6,430 bases of DNA from an uncultured Lachnospiraceae bacterium (GTDB lineage: Bacteria > Bacillota_A > Clostridia > Lachnospirales > Lachnospiraceae), in contig CADBNG010000211.1 of the NCBI GenBank assembly GCA_902795985.1, positions 1 to 6,430 of the forward strand, given 5' to 3'. Made by a program: the position numbers and the translations under genes. Shown here piece by piece: positions 4,907 to 6,430 of this stretch (its first letter is position 1; every line of letters starts with the position of its first letter). The notes under the pieces are model-generated. The model had not been told where the DNA came from and did no database searches. It saw only the letters and a list, made by a program, of their open reading frames with translations.

Positions 4907-6172
4907 CCATTGAATGTTCTGATACTCGTCCGTGATGTCCAGAGTGGCGAAATAGTCCTTCGGGGTTTCGGCGCGGCGGATCTTCACAAAGCTGCCGTCG
5001 GCCTTTAACAGGACTTCCGCGGAGCGGAGACGTCCGTTGTAGTTGTAGCCCATGGAATAGCCGTGGGCGCCGGTGTCGTGGATGAACAGGATGTCGCCCT
5101 TGTCGATCTTCGGAAGCATGCGGTCGATGGCGAATTTGTCGCTGTTCTCGCAAAGGGAGCCGGTCACGTCGTATTTGTGGTCGCAGGGTTCGTTTTCCTT
5201 GCCGAGGACGGTGATATGATGGTAAGCGCCGTAGATCGCCGGCCGCATCAGGTTGGCGGCACAGGCGTCGCAGCCGATGTATTCCTTATGAATATGCTTT
5301 TCATGCACCGCGGTGGTGACAAGGCCGCCGTAGGGGCCGGTCATGAAGCGGCCCATTTCCGTATAGATGGAGATATCGTCCATTCCGGCGGGAACGAGCA
5401 CTTCTTCGTAGACCCTGCGTACTCCTTCGCCGATGACCTTAATGTCATTCGGCTCCTGCTCCGGACGGTAGGGAATGCCCACGCCGCCGGAAAGGTTGAT
5501 GAACGTGATGTGGGCGCCGGTCTCCTTCGAGATCCGTACGGCGACCTCGAACAGGACTTTTGCCAGCATCGGATAATACTCGTTGGTGACGGTGTTGCTG
5601 CATAAGAAGGCGTGGATGCCGAATTCCTTCGCGCCTTTTTCTTTCAGGATTTTAAAAGCTTCGAACAGCTGCTCCGTCGTCATGCCGTATTTGGCATCGC
5701 CGGGGTTGTCCATGATGTCGTTGGTAATCGTGAAGGTTCCGCCGGGGTTGTAGCGGCAGCAGATCTTCTCCGGAATGTATCCGATGGTCTCTTCCAGAAA
5801 ATCGATATGGGTGAAGTCGTCCAGGTTGATGATCGCGCCGAGTTCGGCGGCTTTTTTGTATTCTTCCGCAGGTGTTACGTTGGAGGAGAACATGATGTCT
5901 TCGCCGGTAAAGCCGCAGGCCTGGGAGAGCATCAGCTCGGTCAGGGAAGAGCAGTCGCAGCCGCAGCCGTATTCGCCGAGCAGCTTCATCAGCGCCGGGG
6001 TGGGGGCAGCCTTGACGGCGAAATACTCACGGAAGCCTTTGTTCCATGAAAAAGCATCCTTTACCGCCGCTGCGTTCCTGCGAAGGCCTGCTTCGTCATA
6101 AACGTGGAAAGGGGTCGGGATGCTCTGACGGATCTCCAGTGCTTTTTCTTTGGTCAGGAATGGTGTTTTCAT
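4904..6172 (-). CDS. lysA: Diaminopimelate decarboxylase
   Basis: This PLP-dependent fold-type III enzyme removes CO2 from meso-diaminopimelate to give L-lysine, the last step of lysine biosynthesis. The 422-residue length is normal. FAVKA (51-55) supplies the PLP Schiff-base Lys54. GIHAF (185-189), SGGVGIPY (228-235), and EMGR (272-275, against the usual EPGR) form the barrel cofactor site. The C-terminal domain has CENSDKF (341-347) and HDTGAHGYSMGYNYNGRLR (365-383) with the conserved active-site tyrosine. The DACAANLMRP segment (302-311) and EMGR mark a subfamily I associate with Clostridia-type LysA. Substrate could differ, since the same fold includes ornithine, arginine and carboxynorspermidine decarboxylases, but the C-E-x-x-D motif and overall match favour diaminopimelate. 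ATG 6172 has AGGAG (6180-6184) seven nt upstream. It follows a Crp/Fnr-type gene by 69 nt and precedes the GNAT gene by 11 nt. Confidence 0.87.
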   Translation of the reverse strand: MKTPFLTKEKALEIRQSIPTPFHVYDEAGLRRNAAAVKDAFSWNKGFREYFAVKAAPTPALMKLLGEYGCGCDCSSLTELMLSQACGFTGEDIMFSSNVTPAEEYKKAAELGAIINLDDFTHIDFLEETIGYIPEKICCRYNPGGTFTITNDIMDNPGDAKYGMTTEQLFEAFKILKEKGAKEFGIHAFLCSNTVTNEYYPMLAKVLFEVAVRISKETGAHITFINLSGGVGIPYRPEQEPNDIKVIGEGVRRVYEEVLVPAGMDDISIYTEMGRFMTGPYGGLVTTAVHEKHIHKEYIGCDACAANLMRPAIYGAYHHITVLGKENEPCDHKYDVTGSLCENSDKFAIDRMLPKIDKGDILFIHDTGAHGYSMGYNYNGRLRSAEVLLKADGSFVKIRRAETPKDYFATLDITDEYQNIQW

Positions 6173-6192
6173 TGAGTGTCTCCTTTTGCGGG

Positions 6193-6218
6193 CCGATCCG
6201 TTCCGGATGGACGATCGG
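6193..6218 (-). promoter_or_regulatory. Dyad in the lysA leader with mutually exclusive pairings
   Basis: In the 69-nt gap before lysA, CCGATC (6193-6198) pairs with GATCGG (6213-6218), while ATCCG (6196-6200) can instead pair with CGGAT (6204-6208). The two stems share bases and cannot coexist. The site lies about 10-30 nt upstream of the lysA ribosome binding site. Both stems are short, so a regulatory role is only a guess. Confidence 0.2.
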
Positions 6219-6241
6219 GGTTAACAGGTCGCAGCGTGATA

Positions 6242-6430
6242 TTATTTAGTCCCGGGCCAGGGGGAGAGCAGGGTGAACTGCCTTCCTTTGTGCCGGATGA
6301 GCCCTTCCTCTTCCAGACCGGCCAGTTCGCGCATCATGGCGCTGCGGTCGGCTGCGAGATAATCGGCACAGTCCGTCAGCGAGAGGGGGAGCGAGAAGGA
6401 TTTCCTTCCTTCCGAGACCTCCCGCAGGAA
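6242..6430 (-). CDS. Crp/Fnr-family transcriptional regulator, C-terminal part only
   Basis: The frame runs off the right edge of the window and leaves 62 residues plus TAA at 6242-6244. The visible part reads LPLSLTDCADYLAADRSAMM (14-33), then RELAGLEEEGLIRHKGRQF, which matches the winged helix-turn-helix of Crp/Fnr proteins: helix one LSLTDCADYLAA, recognition helix DRSAMMRELAGLEEEGLI, and the wing with the usual basic glycine turn. The N-terminal cyclic-nucleotide-like or Fe-S sensor domain is outside the window, so the signal is unknown. It lies 69 nt upstream of lysA on the same strand with no clear terminator between them, so it may be co-transcribed with, or regulate, the row downstream. 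An alternative is another winged-helix family, but the RSALxREL-like core favours Crp/Fnr. Confidence 0.75.
   Translation of the reverse strand, partial: FLREVSEGRKSFSLPLSLTDCADYLAADRSAMMRELAGLEEEGLIRHKGRQFTLLSPWPGTK

Noticed and set aside
4893..5153. Long N-terminal extension of the GNAT frame into lysA
   Set aside because: The extension is the +1/-1 shadow of lysA, R/H/P-rich; the well-placed ribosome binding site supports the start at 4892.
5063..5605. 180-residue plus-strand ORF inside lysA
   Set aside because: Antisense of a strongly motif-supported decarboxylase; no ribosome binding site or recognisable domain.

Overview
The window looks like a chromosomal segment from an anaerobic low-GC-lineage Firmicute (Clostridia, probably Lachnospiraceae or a relative) with a fairly GC-rich genome. 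The evidence is the AGGAGG-type ribosome binding sites 6-8 nt before the starts, the TATAAT/TTGACA-type promoters, and a diaminopimelate decarboxylase of the form I associate with that group. This is inference from sequence character; no taxonomic marker is present.

Layout. Positions 1-950 hold no convincing large gene. They contain a strong-looking promoter (60-88), a stem-rich stretch and an intrinsic terminator (285-314), which together look like an independent ~220-nt noncoding RNA gene of a family I cannot name. A second hairpin-rich stretch follows (about 428-686), with nested inverted repeats and another terminator-like hairpin at 657-686. A promoter with a perfect TATAAT at 832-837 then leads to a possible 21-residue hydrophobic leader peptide (889-954). 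Its stop overlaps the start of a ClC-family anion channel/transporter gene (951-2228).

The interval 2229-2959 lies between convergent genes and has no credible ORF. It holds a likely terminator, an exact-period 107-bp tandem duplication (2258-2471), a compact inverted-repeat element with a possible pseudoknot (2560-2629) nested in a wider 11-bp inverted repeat (2541-2836), and a 12-bp perfect hairpin (2882-2908) resembling REP or IS200/IS605 ends.

The right half is a minus-strand gene row, in transcription order: the C-terminal helix-turn-helix of a Crp/Fnr-type regulator (cut by the window edge), a diaminopimelate decarboxylase (lysA), a GNAT acetyltransferase (11 nt after lysA, whose stop codon lies in the GNAT ribosome binding site), and an LDH2-family malate/L-lactate-type NAD(P)-dependent dehydrogenase. 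LysA makes L-lysine from meso-diaminopimelate. The substrates of the acetyltransferase and dehydrogenase cannot be read from sequence. Their placement suggests either a lysine-linked modification/redox branch or housekeeping genes that are simply co-transcribed.

The best candidates for something undescribed are the 95-314 RNA, the hairpin cluster after it, the ClC leader peptide, and the repeat cluster between the two convergent transcription units.
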